A stretch of 52,372 nt of DNA from URNF01 sp045638005 (GTDB taxonomy: Bacteria > Bacillota > Clostridia > Oscillospirales > Acutalibacteraceae), in NCBI GenBank assembly GCA_045638005.1, contig JAZUAN010000001.1, positions 1 through 52,372 of the forward strand, given 5' to 3'. The notes under the pieces are model-generated. The model was not told the origin of the DNA. It saw only the letters and a list, made by a program, of their open reading frames with translations, and ran no database searches. Numbering within the stretch: the stretch's first letter is position 1; every line of letters starts with the position of its first letter. The position numbers were made by a program, and so were the translations under genes. Positions 51,640 to 52,372 of the stretch are shown piece after piece.

Positions 51640-51667
51640 AAAAACAGCACCTTCGGTGCTGTTTTTT
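51640..51667. terminator. Bidirectional intrinsic terminator
   Basis: AAACAGCACC and GGTGCTGTTT pair around TTC with T runs on both sides. It ends the radical SAM operon and the facing minus-strand gene fragment. Confidence 0.93.
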
Positions 51668-51669
51668 CT

Positions 51670-51990
51670 TTAGAGAACGATATTGAATTTTTGCAACAGC
51701 GAGAGCAGCTGCTGTTTATCCTCTGCGCCGCTTTCAACGACCATCTTTTTGATGCGGTATTTGACACTGCCTTCTGCGAGATAGCACAGATCGGCGATTT
51801 TCTCATACGGCTCGCCGTTTTGTAACGCTTTTAAAATGATGATATCGGTGCTATCAATATGGTTTAACATCTTGTCTGTAATCAACATATCCCTCAGTTC
51901 GGGATCACTGTAAAACCTATCTTCGCTTTCTGAAAAGGCGAGTGGTATTTCCGTCTTTTTTGTGGGGGTGTCGTTTTCTTCTAAATCTAT
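51670..51990 (-). pseudogene. 5'-truncated regulator with LuxR-type helix-turn-helix
   Basis: About 106 codons remain, ending in a LuxR/GerE-like DNA-binding segment (IDSTDIIILKAL, YEKIADLCYLAEGSVKYRIKKM). No start codon with ribosome site lies at the junction: beyond 51990 the same frame reads antisense through the next gene fragment. The N-terminal domain, probably a receiver, is missing. Rearrangement or assembly join. Confidence 0.65.
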
Positions 51991-52372
51991 GAGGGCGGCG
52001 AAGGCAAACTCACCAAACAGCACGCTTGGATGCACACCCTCTACGGCAAGCAACTCGCCGAAGAAGGAAAAGTAGCGGAAGCGGAGAAGATCTTTATGGA
52101 CGGCGTGAATATGCCCAAATCCTACGGTGAGGCTAAAATCTTCTTCAACCAGGAGGCGTACATTTTCTATTGCCTCGGTACGTTGTATGAAAACGAAGGT
52201 AAAAAGGAACAAGCGACCGCGGCATTTGAGCAAGCGGCTATCTATAAAGCGGCTGTATCCGAGATTTCTCTGTTCCGCGCGTTAGCGCTGAGAAAACTCG
52301 GTAGGGAAGCAGAAGCGGCAGCTGTTTTGGATGAAATGTTATCGGTTGCCGAAAACTTCATTGTCAACAAAG
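51991..52372 (+). pseudogene. 5'-truncated TPR/DUF5107-like protein, runs off the window
   Basis: From 51991 the plus strand is open to the end (127 codons): EGGEGKLTKQHAWMHTLYGKQ, then helix pairs of tetratricopeptide type (IFYCLGTLYENEGKKEQA, LFRALALRKLGREAEAA). The GGEGK start resembles the internal part of DUF5107-TPR proteins that bind or process glycans. A TAA lies 9 bp before, and no start codon with a ribosome site is near. It is the tail of a gene whose first part is absent. Confidence 0.65.

Noticed and set aside
52000..52233. N-terminal extension of the minus-strand regulator up to 52233
   Set aside because: Its sense strand codes for TPR helices in another gene, so this extension is antisense and not part of the regulator.
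1..52372. CRISPR array, tRNA genes, prophage or transposase
   Set aside because: No regularly spaced repeats, cloverleaf sequences, integrase or transposase motifs were seen on either strand.

Overview
The window looks like a chromosomal stretch from an endospore-forming, strictly anaerobic member of the Clostridia, most likely an Oscillospiraceae/Ruminococcaceae-type gut bacterium. The evidence is the set of sporulation genes (spoIIID, gerW, spoVM, spoIVA and a SpoIVFB-like protease), the oxygen-sensitive class III ribonucleotide reductase (nrdD-nrdG), a biotin-dependent carboxyltransferase module, remA, and the Thr/Pro/Glu-rich tails on surface proteins that are common in this group. The genus call is inference. 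No tRNA, rRNA, CRISPR array, insertion sequence or prophage was seen.

Region 1 (1-12,431, minus strand) is one de novo purine operon in the order purE-purF-purM-purN-purO-purH-purD-purL-fhs. It has a strong sigma-A-type promoter (TTGACA-17-TATACT) and a ZTP (pfl) riboswitch whose 3' end overlaps an intrinsic terminator. ZTP signals a shortage of 10-formyl-tetrahydrofolate, and the operon ends with the enzyme that makes that cofactor. Three features are unusual: the last two steps are split between a stand-alone AICAR transformylase and a PurO-type IMP cyclohydrolase, the PurF homologue lacks its N-terminal catalytic cysteine but keeps the Fe-S cysteines and PRPP loop, and no purC, purB or purK is present here.

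Region 2 (12,557-20,563) holds a triply broken SGNH hydrolase, spoIIID, pyk, the remnant of a second degraded gene, nrdDG with a striking palindrome and a possible NrdR box upstream, a TVP38-type membrane protein and an M50 protease. Region 3 (20,684-27,468) holds scpA-scpB, a DUF2953 protein, gerW, a D,D-carboxypeptidase, rluB, a small unknown gene, and a biotin carrier plus carboxyltransferase pair.

Region 4 (27,489-41,551) is a long housekeeping run: yicC-remA-gmk-rpoZ-priA-def-fmt-yugP-rsmB-rlmN-prpC-prkC-rsgA-thiN, followed by two micro-genes. The second, 29 codons, is spoVM in its conserved place after thiN. Behind it lies a roughly 190-nt segment that folds into a long rod and ends at a perfect terminator: a candidate structured RNA. 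Region 5 (41,641-43,759) is an adaptor plus FtsX/MacB-type permease with no ATPase gene.

Region 6 (43,871-51,667) contains murA, yycJ/walJ, rlmH, spoIVA behind a sigma-E-like promoter, an unknown Thr-rich membrane protein, a SpoIVFB-like protease and the TIGR03960/DUF2344 pair. SpoIIID, SpoVM and SpoIVA belong to the same mother-cell programme, and SpoVM anchors SpoIVA. Region 7 (51,670-52,372) is an abrupt junction, within about 10 bp, of two gene fragments that both lack their 5' ends. It is either a real rearrangement or an assembly join.
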